DNA of 24,248 nucleotides from contig JAURHO010000008.1 in NCBI GenBank assembly GCA_030833265.1, forward strand, positions 1-24,248, given 5' to 3'. Below are positions 1-8,033 of the stretch, one piece after another. The notes under the pieces are model-generated. The model was not told the DNA's origin, did no database searches, and saw only the letters and a list, made by a program, of their open reading frames with translations. Source of the stretch: Crocinitomicaceae bacterium. Lineage in GTDB: Bacteria; Bacteroidota; Bacteroidia; Flavobacteriales_D; Crocinitomicaceae. Numbering within the stretch: position 1 is the stretch's first letter; each line of letters starts with the position of its first letter. The position numbers and the translations under genes are program-made.

Positions 1-1
1 C

Positions 2-1975
2 GCCGATTCTACAGATTTGCCCAATGCGTCTAATGCGCTGTTCCTGCAATTTGGAGAAAGTGGCTCCTCCGATGCCATTCGTTTATTTAAGCGGCATCAA
101 GGTACAGACAGTTTAATAGGCGCTGGCCCACTTGGCGATATCGCAGCGCCGTTTTCCAGAGCAATTAGATTTTTATATGTGAACGGCACTTTCCAACTTT
201 GGTCAAGTTCAACGAGTGCTTCAAGCACTGCCTTACTCTTTGAAGGCTCATTAAACATCAGCAACATTGGGTCTTTTGCGGGTCTTTCTTTGGTTTATAC
301 TGCTGCCAATGCCGACGCATTTTACTTTGACGATTTTTATTTCGGTAAAGCCTTGAGTCATCAGAACAAGAATTTGATTTTAACCGAAATCATGGCTGAC
401 CCTGACACACTTTTTGGCCTACCTGCTTCTGAATACATAGAGGTATTTAATGCCGGAACTGAGCTTGTGCAACTCAAAGGATTAAAACTTCAAGACGGAA
501 ACACAACTTGCACCCTGCCCTCCTATTGGTTAAAACCCGAAACCTATACTGTTTTGGTAGGGACCAATCAAAGCAATGGATTTAATTTAGAGAATATACT
601 AGAAGTCAGTGCCTTCGTTAGCCTAAATAATTCCGGAGAATGGCTGCGGCTACTGACTCCAGAAAATAATATCATCGATCAGGTCAATTACAGCGCAAGT
701 TGGTACCCTGATAGCCTGCCCCTGACCGACGGAATTAGCCTTGAGCGCAAATCGTTAATGGATCCTTGTTCGAGTAAAGATAACTGGGGAGCGAGTCAAG
801 GCCTTTTAGGCGGGACGCCTGGTGCCACTAATTCAATCAATGATACACTACCTGATGTGGTCAAACCAACATTACTGGAAGCCAATGTTCTCGATGCACA
901 TTATTTGTCTTTGCGTTTTTCAGAACCAATCGACACCACTACTTTGGCCAATACTGATCTATTAATTGAACCTGATTTAGGTAGTTTTGAACGCTTGGTA
1001 TTTGCCTATGAAAATAGTGTGAACGAGGCACAATGCCTCCTTGTCTTTGGTCCGGAAATACCAAATAGTGCGCCTTTTCATATCCAATTTGAAGCCGTCG
1101 CCGATTGCTGGATGAATTTTACCACTTTAGCAGCCAACGCCATACGCTACGAAGCACCACTTGTCGGAGATCTTGTCATCAATGAACTACTTTTTGATCC
1201 GCCAAATTCCGGTGAAGATTTTGTTGAGCTCTATAATCGGAGTCAGAAGTATTTAGACCTTTCAGCATGTGGCTTTCATAATTGTCAGGATTCCATCTTT
1301 TTGACAGCTTGTAAAATGGCGCCACAGCAATTCTTAGCCTTGAGTTCAGATACCCATTTTTTAACGGATTACTACCCCTATGCCAAGGCTGAAAATCTGG
1401 TTGAAAAAAGTTTGCCCTATTTCTACAATGACTCCGGGACATGTGTGCTTTTTTCGAACGCAAGTGTTCTTGATTCCTTGCATTACTCGGCAAGTTGGCA
1501 TTTTCCATTTCTACCTGATTCAGAAGGTTATAGCCTAGAGCGAATCAATGTGAATACACCGACCCAAACGCCAGAAAATTGGTTTTCGGGTGGGGCAAGT
1601 TATGGCGGCGCAACACCCGGGCGTGCCAACTCGCAACAAAGTTCAGCCAACCCTGTCGGGGACCTTAGTCTGGATTTTCCTGAACTTAGCCCAGACCTCG
1701 ACGGATATCACGATCGCTTAGAGGTGAATTATCAAATGTCAAATCCGGGACTTTTTGCTTGCGCCAGCATATTTACCCTTGACGGACAAAAATTAAAGGA
1801 CTTACTCATCAATGAAAGTATAGGAACGAGTGGTCAGTTTTTTTGGGATGGAACAACGCAATTTGGAACTTTAGCCCCCGCAGGTATTTATGTCTTGTAT
1901 TTTCAAGCTTTTTCCACAAATCCTGGTGTATTTTTTGAAAAAAAAATCTTGTTCAGCGTCTGTTATAAAGCTTAA
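2..1975 (+). CDS. Lamin-tail-domain secreted protein, 5'-truncated by the window edge
   Basis: The frame is open to the first bases of the window, so the true start lies upstream and only about 657 C-terminal residues are seen. Counting from the TTG at 17, residues 1-115 look like the end of a beta-sandwich (concanavalin/laminin-G-like). Two lamin-tail domains follow, at about 118-275 and 385-540. Both open with an ILTEIMADP / VINELLFDP type strand and close with a matching SLER...NW...GGxTPGxxNS pattern, so they are a diverged internal duplication. Between them (about 280-385) is a region like a bacterial Ig-like SbsA domain (LRFSEPID). The C-terminus (about 555-652) resembles a FlgD-type Ig-like domain (SPDLDGYHD, APAGIYVL), which in Bacteroidota surface proteins often ends a secreted chain. 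No catalytic domain is visible in this part; one could lie upstream. Surface or extracellular location is inferred from the domains, since the signal peptide is outside the window. Confidence 0.8.
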   Translation, partial: ADSTDLPNASNALFLQFGESGSSDAIRLFKRHQGTDSLIGAGPLGDIAAPFSRAIRFLYVNGTFQLWSSSTSASSTALLFEGSLNISNIGSFAGLSLVYTAANADAFYFDDFYFGKALSHQNKNLILTEIMADPDTLFGLPASEYIEVFNAGTELVQLKGLKLQDGNTTCTLPSYWLKPETYTVLVGTNQSNGFNLENILEVSAFVSLNNSGEWLRLLTPENNIIDQVNYSASWYPDSLPLTDGISLERKSLMDPCSSKDNWGASQGLLGGTPGATNSINDTLPDVVKPTLLEANVLDAHYLSLRFSEPIDTTTLANTDLLIEPDLGSFERLVFAYENSVNEAQCLLVFGPEIPNSAPFHIQFEAVADCWMNFTTLAANAIRYEAPLVGDLVINELLFDPPNSGEDFVELYNRSQKYLDLSACGFHNCQDSIFLTACKMAPQQFLALSSDTHFLTDYYPYAKAENLVEKSLPYFYNDSGTCVLFSNASVLDSLHYSASWHFPFLPDSEGYSLERINVNTPTQTPENWFSGGASYGGATPGRANSQQSSANPVGDLSLDFPELSPDLDGYHDRLEVNYQMSNPGLFACASIFTLDGQKLKDLLINESIGTSGQFFWDGTTQFGTLAPAGIYVLYFQAFSTNPGVFFEKKILFSVCYKA

Positions 1976-1980
1976 ATTTG
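1973..1980 (+). promoter_or_regulatory. Candidate -7 promoter element for the LETM1-like operon
   Basis: TAAATTTG matches the Bacteroidota -7 consensus TAnnTTTG exactly. A TTG at 1949-1951, 21 bases upstream, could be the -33 element. The motif overlaps the stop codon of the preceding gene and ends 3 bases before the ATG at 1984, which would put the transcript start at about the start codon (leaderless). Confidence 0.4.
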
Positions 1981-1983
1981 AAC

Positions 1984-3279
1984 ATGTCAAGTGCGTTCAA
2001 TGCCATTGCTTTTTCACCGGGGTCCAAAAATTGGATTGCCAAGTTTTTTGAGCTTTATGAGCAAGGAATTTTTGCCATTGATGAAGAACTGATCCATCAA
2101 GACCTCGAGCATCTTACGCATTTTATTTCGCACCAAACTGGGCTCATTTACGGCACCCCAAAAACTTTCATCTTTTCAAATGCGCTCAATAAACAACAAA
2201 TGAACACCGATGAGCAGCTCAAATTACTGCTCTTCGAAACGCATTTGTTTACTTATCTCAGAAAAAAACAGCAGCAAATTGACCCTACGGCCTTTATTGA
2301 TTCGCTTATTCAGTTTTATGAGGGTACGCAACACTTAGGCTGGATCAAACGCATCCAACTGCGCTTGATCAAATCTCCTATCGGCAAATTAGAGCTGATC
2401 CTTGCCTCCAGAGTCAAAATAAAAACGACTTTTTTTGGAGTTAATTTTTGGCTCAATCATTTGTCGAACGCCTTTATTTTTCTAGACGTCATTCTTTACA
2501 GAGCTCATCTTGAAGGAAAGCAACAAAAATTTGATGCAGCCTATCAAGCAGCGGCAATTTCAGTGCTCAATGGCCTGCTTTTCGCTGGTTTTTCTGACCA
2601 AAAAATGGAAGAAAAAGAGCAAAAGATATTTAAACACTTCTTGGCATCTGCGGCCTTGCCGAAATCGATCCATTCTATTTATCAGCACCGATTAAAAATT
2701 GGCATTCCGCTCAAACTATTGAAGCAAGAATTAGTCAATGATCCATTACTGAATTTAATTACCTATGAATACGGTCACTTTCTTATTCAAGGCACCCATG
2801 AAATAAGTGAGCCCGAACGTCAAAAATTAATGACGTTAGGTAAGGTGCTCGATATGACCGAAACACAGATGTTGGCCTCCGAAGAACTTTGCAGCGCCTT
2901 TATTGCGCAAAGTAGTGCTGAGCAATTATTAGTTTATAAGCAATCTACAGAATCTAGTTTTGCTTACAAAGAAACCAGTAAGCGCTGGCTCAAAATCATT
3001 GGTAGAAACCGGGATCGACTCGTTGCGGAAATCAAAGAAAGCAAAGAGCTCATGGCGCTCATCCAGAAGTCCACCAAACAAGAACTCAGCCCCCAGGAAA
3101 AGGAGCAGGTCAAAGAACAAGTTTATGACATCTTGAAGTCTATGCCCTCTTTGGCGCTTTTTTTACTACCGGGCGGAACACTTATTTTACCTATCGTCAT
3201 GAAACTCGTGCCGGAACTCATCCCCTCTTCTTTTAAAGTCAATGAAGTAGAGAAAAAACAACCTGAAAATGACCTGTAA
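1984..3279 (+). CDS. LETM1-like protein (LETM1-related biofilm-associated protein type)
   Basis: The protein has 431 residues. Its C-terminal segment (about 386-417) carries the LETM1 hallmark: a hydrophobic stretch with LLPGGTLILP, then KLVPELIPSSF. In eukaryotic LETM1, a mitochondrial cation/proton exchanger protein, the same position holds the single membrane segment. The rest is mostly helical and polar. A stretch near 195-230 (FAGFSDQKMEEKEQKIFKHF) resembles a TerB-like helical module. There is no signal peptide, so a cytoplasmic-side protein anchored near the C-terminus is the simplest reading. Relatives in Bacteroidota are named LETM1-related biofilm-associated proteins; their biochemical role is not established. 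A TTG at 1978 is in frame, but the ATG at 1984 is preferred, as it directly follows the candidate promoter. The end overlaps the next gene by 11 bases, making this the first gene of a coupled operon. Confidence 0.75.
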   Translation: MSSAFNAIAFSPGSKNWIAKFFELYEQGIFAIDEELIHQDLEHLTHFISHQTGLIYGTPKTFIFSNALNKQQMNTDEQLKLLLFETHLFTYLRKKQQQIDPTAFIDSLIQFYEGTQHLGWIKRIQLRLIKSPIGKLELILASRVKIKTTFFGVNFWLNHLSNAFIFLDVILYRAHLEGKQQKFDAAYQAAAISVLNGLLFAGFSDQKMEEKEQKIFKHFLASAALPKSIHSIYQHRLKIGIPLKLLKQELVNDPLLNLITYEYGHFLIQGTHEISEPERQKLMTLGKVLDMTETQMLASEELCSAFIAQSSAEQLLVYKQSTESSFAYKETSKRWLKIIGRNRDRLVAEIKESKELMALIQKSTKQELSPQEKEQVKEQVYDILKSMPSLALFLLPGGTLILPIVMKLVPELIPSSFKVNEVEKKQPENDL

Positions 3280-3697
3280 AATCCATATTTATTTGCTCAA
3301 CGATCTTTATTCACAAGAATTGGCCGATGCGGAGTTCAATGGTAAAGAATCTGCAGATAACCTCAGATACGAGTGGGAAGATGAACTTGAAATCAATACT
3401 GAAGTCAAGGAAGTGAAAGAATTGACTGAAGCTGTTTATACCTTGGCAGGTTATGACGAAAACGATGAAATGTTTGCCCATGAGATTCCGAACATGCATT
3501 TATTTGAAATTCACTCAGCCGATCACGCGCCAACATATGTAGGCGCCTCCAAGAGTATCGTTGATCGTTGTGAATTGACACAAGATCAAAATTCCTTTAA
3601 AATTGCTATCTTTTTGAAAGATTACGAACCAATGGCCAATCCGGTTCCGGGTATTTTTATCGCCTCCAAATCTTTTCCTAAAGCTCTGATCCGATGA
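3269..3697 (+). CDS. Conserved-looking protein of unknown function, 142 residues
   Basis: I do not recognise this family. The protein is soluble, has no signal peptide or membrane segment, and is rich in acidic residues, notably about 20-60 (EWEDELEIN, EVKEVKELTEA). The second half has beta-strand-like segments (NMHLFEIHSA, FKIAIFLKDY) and an alanine/proline-containing tail. It overlaps the LETM1-like gene upstream by 11 bases, and its stop overlaps the ABC ATPase start as ATGA, so it is sandwiched in a translationally coupled set. That position, together with codon use like its neighbours, is the main support that it is real. A function linked to the LETM1-like protein or the ATPase is an inference from position only. 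Confidence 0.7.
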   Translation: MTCKIHIYLLNDLYSQELADAEFNGKESADNLRYEWEDELEINTEVKEVKELTEAVYTLAGYDENDEMFAHEIPNMHLFEIHSADHAPTYVGASKSIVDRCELTQDQNSFKIAIFLKDYEPMANPVPGIFIASKSFPKALIR

Positions 3698-4611
3698 TAA
3701 TTCTTAAGAATATCCTATTGCAATATGACAAGCCTATCCTAAAAGGCATCAATTTGCAAGTTAAACGCGGTGAAATTTTAGGGCTTGTTGGAAAAAGTGG
3801 CGCTGGAAAATCATCGTTACTCAAAATTTGCGCAGGACTACTCGATGCTTCGGAAGGTGAAATACACATTGATGGCAAAAAGCAATTGCCTGCCAGACAC
3901 TTGTTGGTGCCTGGTTATCCCAGTATTGCCATCGTCAATCAAGATTTCAAGCTCGACCCTTTTCATACGGTGGCTGAAAACATCAAAGAAGTTATTTTAC
4001 ATTGGCCACACTCAAAAAGAGACCAAAGGGTTCAAAAACTATTGCAGCTCTTTGGCCTCAAAGAAATTAGTCAAACCAAAGCGCACTTGATTTCCGGTGG
4101 CGAGCAGCAACGCGTTGCAATAGCACGCGCCATCGCGGATCAACCCGACTACCTCTTGCTCGACGAGCCATTTGGTCACCTCGATGCCAATCTGAGGCAA
4201 AGGCTCAGTTCATACCTTATGGACCTCAGAGATACCGAAGATACTGGGATTGTTTTAGTTTCGCACGAAGGTCAAGATGTGCTCGGTCTCTGTGATCATA
4301 TTTGCATTTTACAAAACGGAAAAATCTCCAAAAAATACCTGCCTGAAACCCTCTATTACCGCTATAACGCTCCTGAAAAAGCCCGACTCTTTGGGCCCCT
4401 AAATACTCTTAAATTAGGAGAAGAATTGGCGCATTTCAGACCCGATGAGTACAAAGCAAGCAATAAAGGAATTGCTTTGCATTTTGAACGTGCGGTTTTT
4501 GTGGGTGGTTTTTATCATAACTATTTTCGAACTGGAGCCAACGAACGCATTTTACTTTATGCTTTTGAGCCATTAAACCAACTGAGTCATATTGAAATCC
4601 AAAAAAAATAA
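3694..4611 (+). CDS. ABC transporter ATP-binding protein with a C-terminal extension, no permease nearby
   Basis: This 305-residue ABC ATPase is complete. Walker A is GKSGAGKS at 33-40, the Q-loop Gln is at 83, the signature SGGEQ at 134-138, Walker B with the catalytic Glu (YLLLDE) at 153-158, and the switch His at 191 in VLVSHE. Residues about 215-305 form an extension with a TOBE-like beta-rich look (KGIALHFERAVFVGG), as in importer ATPases of the PotA/FbpC kind. It couples ATP hydrolysis to a membrane partner, but no typical ABC permease or binding protein is present between 1984 and 5476. The only polytopic membrane protein in the set is the YihY-family protein, which overlaps its 3' end by 20 bases. 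The partner is therefore either encoded elsewhere or unconventional. The start ATG overlaps the upstream stop (ATGA). Confidence 0.85.
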   Translation: MIILKNILLQYDKPILKGINLQVKRGEILGLVGKSGAGKSSLLKICAGLLDASEGEIHIDGKKQLPARHLLVPGYPSIAIVNQDFKLDPFHTVAENIKEVILHWPHSKRDQRVQKLLQLFGLKEISQTKAHLISGGEQQRVAIARAIADQPDYLLLDEPFGHLDANLRQRLSSYLMDLRDTEDTGIVLVSHEGQDVLGLCDHICILQNGKISKKYLPETLYYRYNAPEKARLFGPLNTLKLGEELAHFRPDEYKASNKGIALHFERAVFVGGFYHNYFRTGANERILLYAFEPLNQLSHIEIQKK

Positions 4612-5476
4612 GTCCATTCTTAAATTGGAAGTGCTGGCATTTTGGCAAGCACTCAAAGAGTATGTCCAACAAGGAGCATTTCACCATGGCGCTGCTTTGG
4701 CCTATTACACCCTTTTTGCCTTCATTCCTATTTTATACCTGACTACCTCCATTTACGGGCGCATAATTGGTGCTAAAAACATGCGGGTTATCGTTACTGA
4801 TTTATTGCACGACGGCTTAGGCTTAACCGATTCAGACTCCATTCTGCATTTAGTTGATACGATGTCTATAGAAAAGCCCAGTTTTTTTCTTGAGCTCGTT
4901 AGTGTTGGCGTTTTACTCTATACGTGTTCGGCCTTCATGCTCTCTTTAAAGCGCAGCCTCAATGAGTTTTTCAACGTGACCAAAAAGAACCGCCACGAAT
5001 CGAATCTTTTCATGGATCTTATCGGCTTTCGATTTATAAGTGTCCTTATGTTGGCTGTTTTTGCTTTAGTCATTATCCTATTTTACTTCGCTCAAGTCTT
5101 TGTTTTCTCCGCATTAAACAGTTGGATACATTGGCACAATGGCTTCATAGATTTCTCCTTTAAATTGTTGCAAATTGGCCTCACCATTTTGTCAAACGTG
5201 CTCATTTTTAGTTTGATTTTCAAATACATGCACGATGCGAAGGTCAGTTGGAAAGTTGCTTTGAAAGGGGCCATCTTGACGGCCGTTTTACTTTACTTTA
5301 GTCAATGGATTCTTAGTTATTATTTGCAGCACTTTTTTATGCTGGGGCAGCTCGGAATTGCCAATTCAATTTTCATGATGTTGGCTTGGGTCCATTATTC
5401 TGCTCAAATCATTTTCTTGGGCGCCAAATTTACCTATCAAGTAGGCAAGGCCACTGGCGATCGTATTTCATCTTAA
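4592..5476 (+). CDS. YihY/BrkB-family inner-membrane protein
   Basis: The protein has 294 residues. An N-terminal amphipathic region (FWQALKEYVQQGAFHHGAAL) is followed by the family's AALAYYTLFAFIPIL membrane segment near 32-55 and about five further hydrophobic segments. The family motif region GAILTAVLLYFSQWILSYYL lies near 227-250, and the chain ends with LAWVHYSAQIIFLGAKFTY. E. coli YihY was once called RNase BN in error, and the family's transport or structural role is unresolved. The start is a TTG at 4592: an in-frame TGA sits at 4583-4585, and the first internal ATG would remove the first membrane segment. The gene overlaps the ABC ATPase gene by 20 bases and ends 8 bases from the convergent lptD, leaving little room for a terminator. 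Confidence 0.85.
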   Translation: MKSKKNKSILKLEVLAFWQALKEYVQQGAFHHGAALAYYTLFAFIPILYLTTSIYGRIIGAKNMRVIVTDLLHDGLGLTDSDSILHLVDTMSIEKPSFFLELVSVGVLLYTCSAFMLSLKRSLNEFFNVTKKNRHESNLFMDLIGFRFISVLMLAVFALVIILFYFAQVFVFSALNSWIHWHNGFIDFSFKLLQIGLTILSNVLIFSLIFKYMHDAKVSWKVALKGAILTAVLLYFSQWILSYYLQHFFMLGQLGIANSIFMMLAWVHYSAQIIFLGAKFTYQVGKATGDRISS

Positions 5477-5484
5477 ATGACTGT

Positions 5485-8010
5485 TTACAAGAAAGAGGGT
5501 GGCTTGCGGAATTCTAATTTCGCATCTTTGAAAATACTCGATGTATTTCGAATGGTCAAGAGAAAACTCTTGTTGCCGCCTATCGGTACATAATAAAAAG
5601 ACAGCGCCCAGCAATGCATGTTCCGATTCAAAGAGAAGTAGGCATTTGTTAATCTTCTTTCTTGCACATTGAAATTCATATTTCCAGAAATATTCCAACG
5701 TTTGGTGAAACTGATATCGCCACTCATGACCAGCGTCTGAACAAAATTCCAAGGAGCAGGGTTTTCTATGGAAATGTTTTGATTGGCCTGTATGCTATAG
5801 ACATGTGAGAAATTCAATTTCCAAGGGATGTCATAATAAATGGCCATTTCTGGATGCAACGCAAAATAATTGAAATCGGCATTCCAATCTTGCTCATTGA
5901 AAAGGGTGCTGTGATCTTGGATTTTTTTGCGATCCTTTTTAGGCGCAAGCACCATTGTTGTAGTTAAGTTTGTAGTGGTAAGGCGGCCCAATTGCTGCCC
6001 TGTTTGCCAAGCGTAATCTTTGATGGTTTGCCCTGTTGAATTCCAACCATAAGGGCTCCAATTGGCATTCGAAACAAAATTAATCCAGTTGGCCGGGCTG
6101 ATTCTTAAGTTCAAAGACAAGTTGGATAACTTCATGGTGTCTTTGGTGAAATCATAATTACCGGTTAAAGAGAACTGATCGATAAGCCGTATTTTTTTGA
6201 ATCCGGTAAGCGTATCTTGTGCCGATTTGAATTTAATTTCAGCGGTATTATTCACGCCAAAAGTGAGTAATGAAGCAGACCGATTTGACCCAACGCTGTA
6301 TACACTATTTTCAAAAGGTGAATAGGTAATCGGGCTTTGATTTGGCCCAGCGTTAACTGTTACCAACGGATTCCAACCGGGCGTATATCTATATCCAATA
6401 TTTGGTGTAATTAAATGACGCAGTCTAGGCTGATTTTTACCTGCAAATTTGTAATAAGCATAAAGTACGGTAGTTGCACTTAAATTAAAATTAAGTTCAT
6501 GCGAAACCGAAGGTTTATCAAGGGTGTCTACCTTAGTTTTGTTGGTCAGGGGATCATAGCTTTTTTGAATTTGCTGAAAATTGATCTTGTTTCCGTAGCT
6601 CAAGTTCGGATTAATTTTAACTGCATTATTAAACAGACCTGTACTGGTTTGAATGGTCAGGCCTTGACTAAAACCATTCATGAAACGCTGCCCAATAGCG
6701 GCATACGCTGCATTTGTCAGTAAGCTATCTTGAAACTGCGCTCGGTTTTGACCTTCAAAATTATAGGTGATGCCGATGCGCTGTATGGTCTTCTTCCAGT
6801 TTTTGTCTGCGGTTTCAAATGCATTTTTAAATGGAAAAACACGCGTTACATTGACATTGACTACCGGGCTGAGTAAGGAAATTGTTTTGGCTTTGGTGTT
6901 TTGCCTTAAAGACATTTTAAGACCCGTGGTGACGGGCTTTCCTGGGAAATTTCTAGCTAAATTGATATCCGAATTGAAGCTGTTGTTAAAATACTGCGGG
7001 TTAATTGGGTCTAAAGAATTTTTAGAATTATTGTCTGAAATGAAGTTGACATTCGATGAAAAATCCCAAAAAGGATTGGACTTAGGGGCTTTGCGATGCG
7101 ACCAAATAACGGTCACTTTATTTTGCTTAATATTATTCGGAAAGCCACTATTGAACTGCTGAAAGCCCAAAGACAAACGCCCGTTGTAACCATAGCGTTT
7201 GGCATAATCGAGGTCATTGCGCAAGCCCCAAGAACCGCGGCTGTACAAATTGGCATATACCGAAGTTTGTAAGCGCTCATTGATCGGAAAATACCACCCG
7301 AGGTTTTGAAATCCGAAACCATAGGCGGAAAGTGGAATAAATTCTGGAAACAAAAGACCAGAGGTGCGTTCTTTCTGATTGGTTGGAATAAAAGCAAAAG
7401 GCAAACCCAATGGTGTCGGAATACCAGATACATACAAATTCATGGGGCCAGTAACAATGCGTTCGTTCGGAACAACAACACCTTTACTAAGCTGAAAATG
7501 ATAATGAGGTTCGGGTAAGTCACAGGTAGTTAATATCCCTTTTCTGAGATGCAATTCGTCGTTGGCTTGGCGTTTGGCCGTACCCATTTTAAAATAAAAT
7601 TCATCTTGTTTAATGGCCAAGGCCTTGATGTAGGCTTTTTCGGTGCGGTAATTGAGCTTCAGTGTTTCACAAGTGATGGTTTCTGAACCTTCGGTGAGTT
7701 CTGGAAATTCAACTTTGGCGCTATCGGTGTCGAGGCGAAACTTTGCTTCAATTTGACTGGAATCGAGATCGATGAGGATGTAACCCGCCTTAATAGAAAA
7801 GCCTTCGCTTTGTATTTCAGCAGCACCATACAGGTGAATGCGGCGATTTTTTACGTCGTGAAAAATTTTTTCGGAGGCCTTATATGTAACTATTTGGTTG
7901 AGACTCTCTCCACTCACAAAAAGGGTGTCTTGAGCCGTAACGAAACGCAAGGGACACATTATTAACAATGTGACGAAGAAAAGTTGTGCGATACTTAGTC
8001 GTTGACTCAA
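5485..8010 (-). CDS. lptD: Outer-membrane LPS-assembly protein LptD (Bacteroidota type)
   Basis: The protein has 841 residues. Residues 1-26 form a signal peptide ending FVTA, followed by QDTL. Residues about 45-150 form an OstA/LptA-like periplasmic region (IHLYGAAEIQSEGFSI, then ILIDLDSSQIEAK). A long beta-barrel follows, starting with the recognisable segments GIPTPLGLPFAFIP, TSGLLFPEF and LGWYFPINERLQTSVYANLYSRGSWGL (quoted in part), and alternating aromatic strands run to the end. LptD inserts lipopolysaccharide into the outer leaflet of the outer membrane together with an LptE partner, which is not seen here. The start is a TTG at 8010: an in-frame stop lies at 8017-8019, and the next ATG (residue 18) would break the signal peptide. 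The gene is divergent from the amidase gene, with 23 bases between the start codons. Confidence 0.9.
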   Translation of the reverse strand: MSQRLSIAQLFFVTLLIMCPLRFVTAQDTLFVSGESLNQIVTYKASEKIFHDVKNRRIHLYGAAEIQSEGFSIKAGYILIDLDSSQIEAKFRLDTDSAKVEFPELTEGSETITCETLKLNYRTEKAYIKALAIKQDEFYFKMGTAKRQANDELHLRKGILTTCDLPEPHYHFQLSKGVVVPNERIVTGPMNLYVSGIPTPLGLPFAFIPTNQKERTSGLLFPEFIPLSAYGFGFQNLGWYFPINERLQTSVYANLYSRGSWGLRNDLDYAKRYGYNGRLSLGFQQFNSGFPNNIKQNKVTVIWSHRKAPKSNPFWDFSSNVNFISDNNSKNSLDPINPQYFNNSFNSDINLARNFPGKPVTTGLKMSLRQNTKAKTISLLSPVVNVNVTRVFPFKNAFETADKNWKKTIQRIGITYNFEGQNRAQFQDSLLTNAAYAAIGQRFMNGFSQGLTIQTSTGLFNNAVKINPNLSYGNKINFQQIQKSYDPLTNKTKVDTLDKPSVSHELNFNLSATTVLYAYYKFAGKNQPRLRHLITPNIGYRYTPGWNPLVTVNAGPNQSPITYSPFENSVYSVGSNRSASLLTFGVNNTAEIKFKSAQDTLTGFKKIRLIDQFSLTGNYDFTKDTMKLSNLSLNLRISPANWINFVSNANWSPYGWNSTGQTIKDYAWQTGQQLGRLTTTNLTTTMVLAPKKDRKKIQDHSTLFNEQDWNADFNYFALHPEMAIYYDIPWKLNFSHVYSIQANQNISIENPAPWNFVQTLVMSGDISFTKRWNISGNMNFNVQERRLTNAYFSLNRNMHCWALSFYYVPIGGNKSFLLTIRNTSSIFKDAKLEFRKPPSFL

Positions 8011-8021
8011 GAGGGGCTACT

Positions 8022-8029
8022 TAGATTTG
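8022..8029 (+). promoter_or_regulatory. Candidate -7 promoter element for the amidase-mlaD operon
   Basis: TAGATTTG is an exact TAnnTTTG match, with a TTG at 8002-8004 (17 bases upstream) as possible -33 element. The -33 site lies inside the lptD coding region. The motif ends 4 bases before the amidase ATG at 8034, predicting a leaderless or nearly leaderless mRNA. Confidence 0.5.
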
Positions 8030-8033
8030 TAAT

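Noticed and set aside
1179..1508. 109-residue open frame on the minus strand
   Set aside because: It lies wholly inside the lamin-tail gene, has no recognisable domain, and its composition looks like an antisense shadow.
3694..4611. ABC ATPase as the MlaF partner of the MlaD protein
   Set aside because: It is in a different operon, and its C-terminal TOBE-like extension is not a feature of MlaF; no MlaE is present.
6767..7162. 131-residue open frame on the plus strand
   Set aside because: It is antisense to the well-supported lptD beta-barrel and has no family features.
7113..7433. 106-residue open frame on the minus strand
   Set aside because: It is in another frame of lptD on the same strand; lptD is the supported reading.
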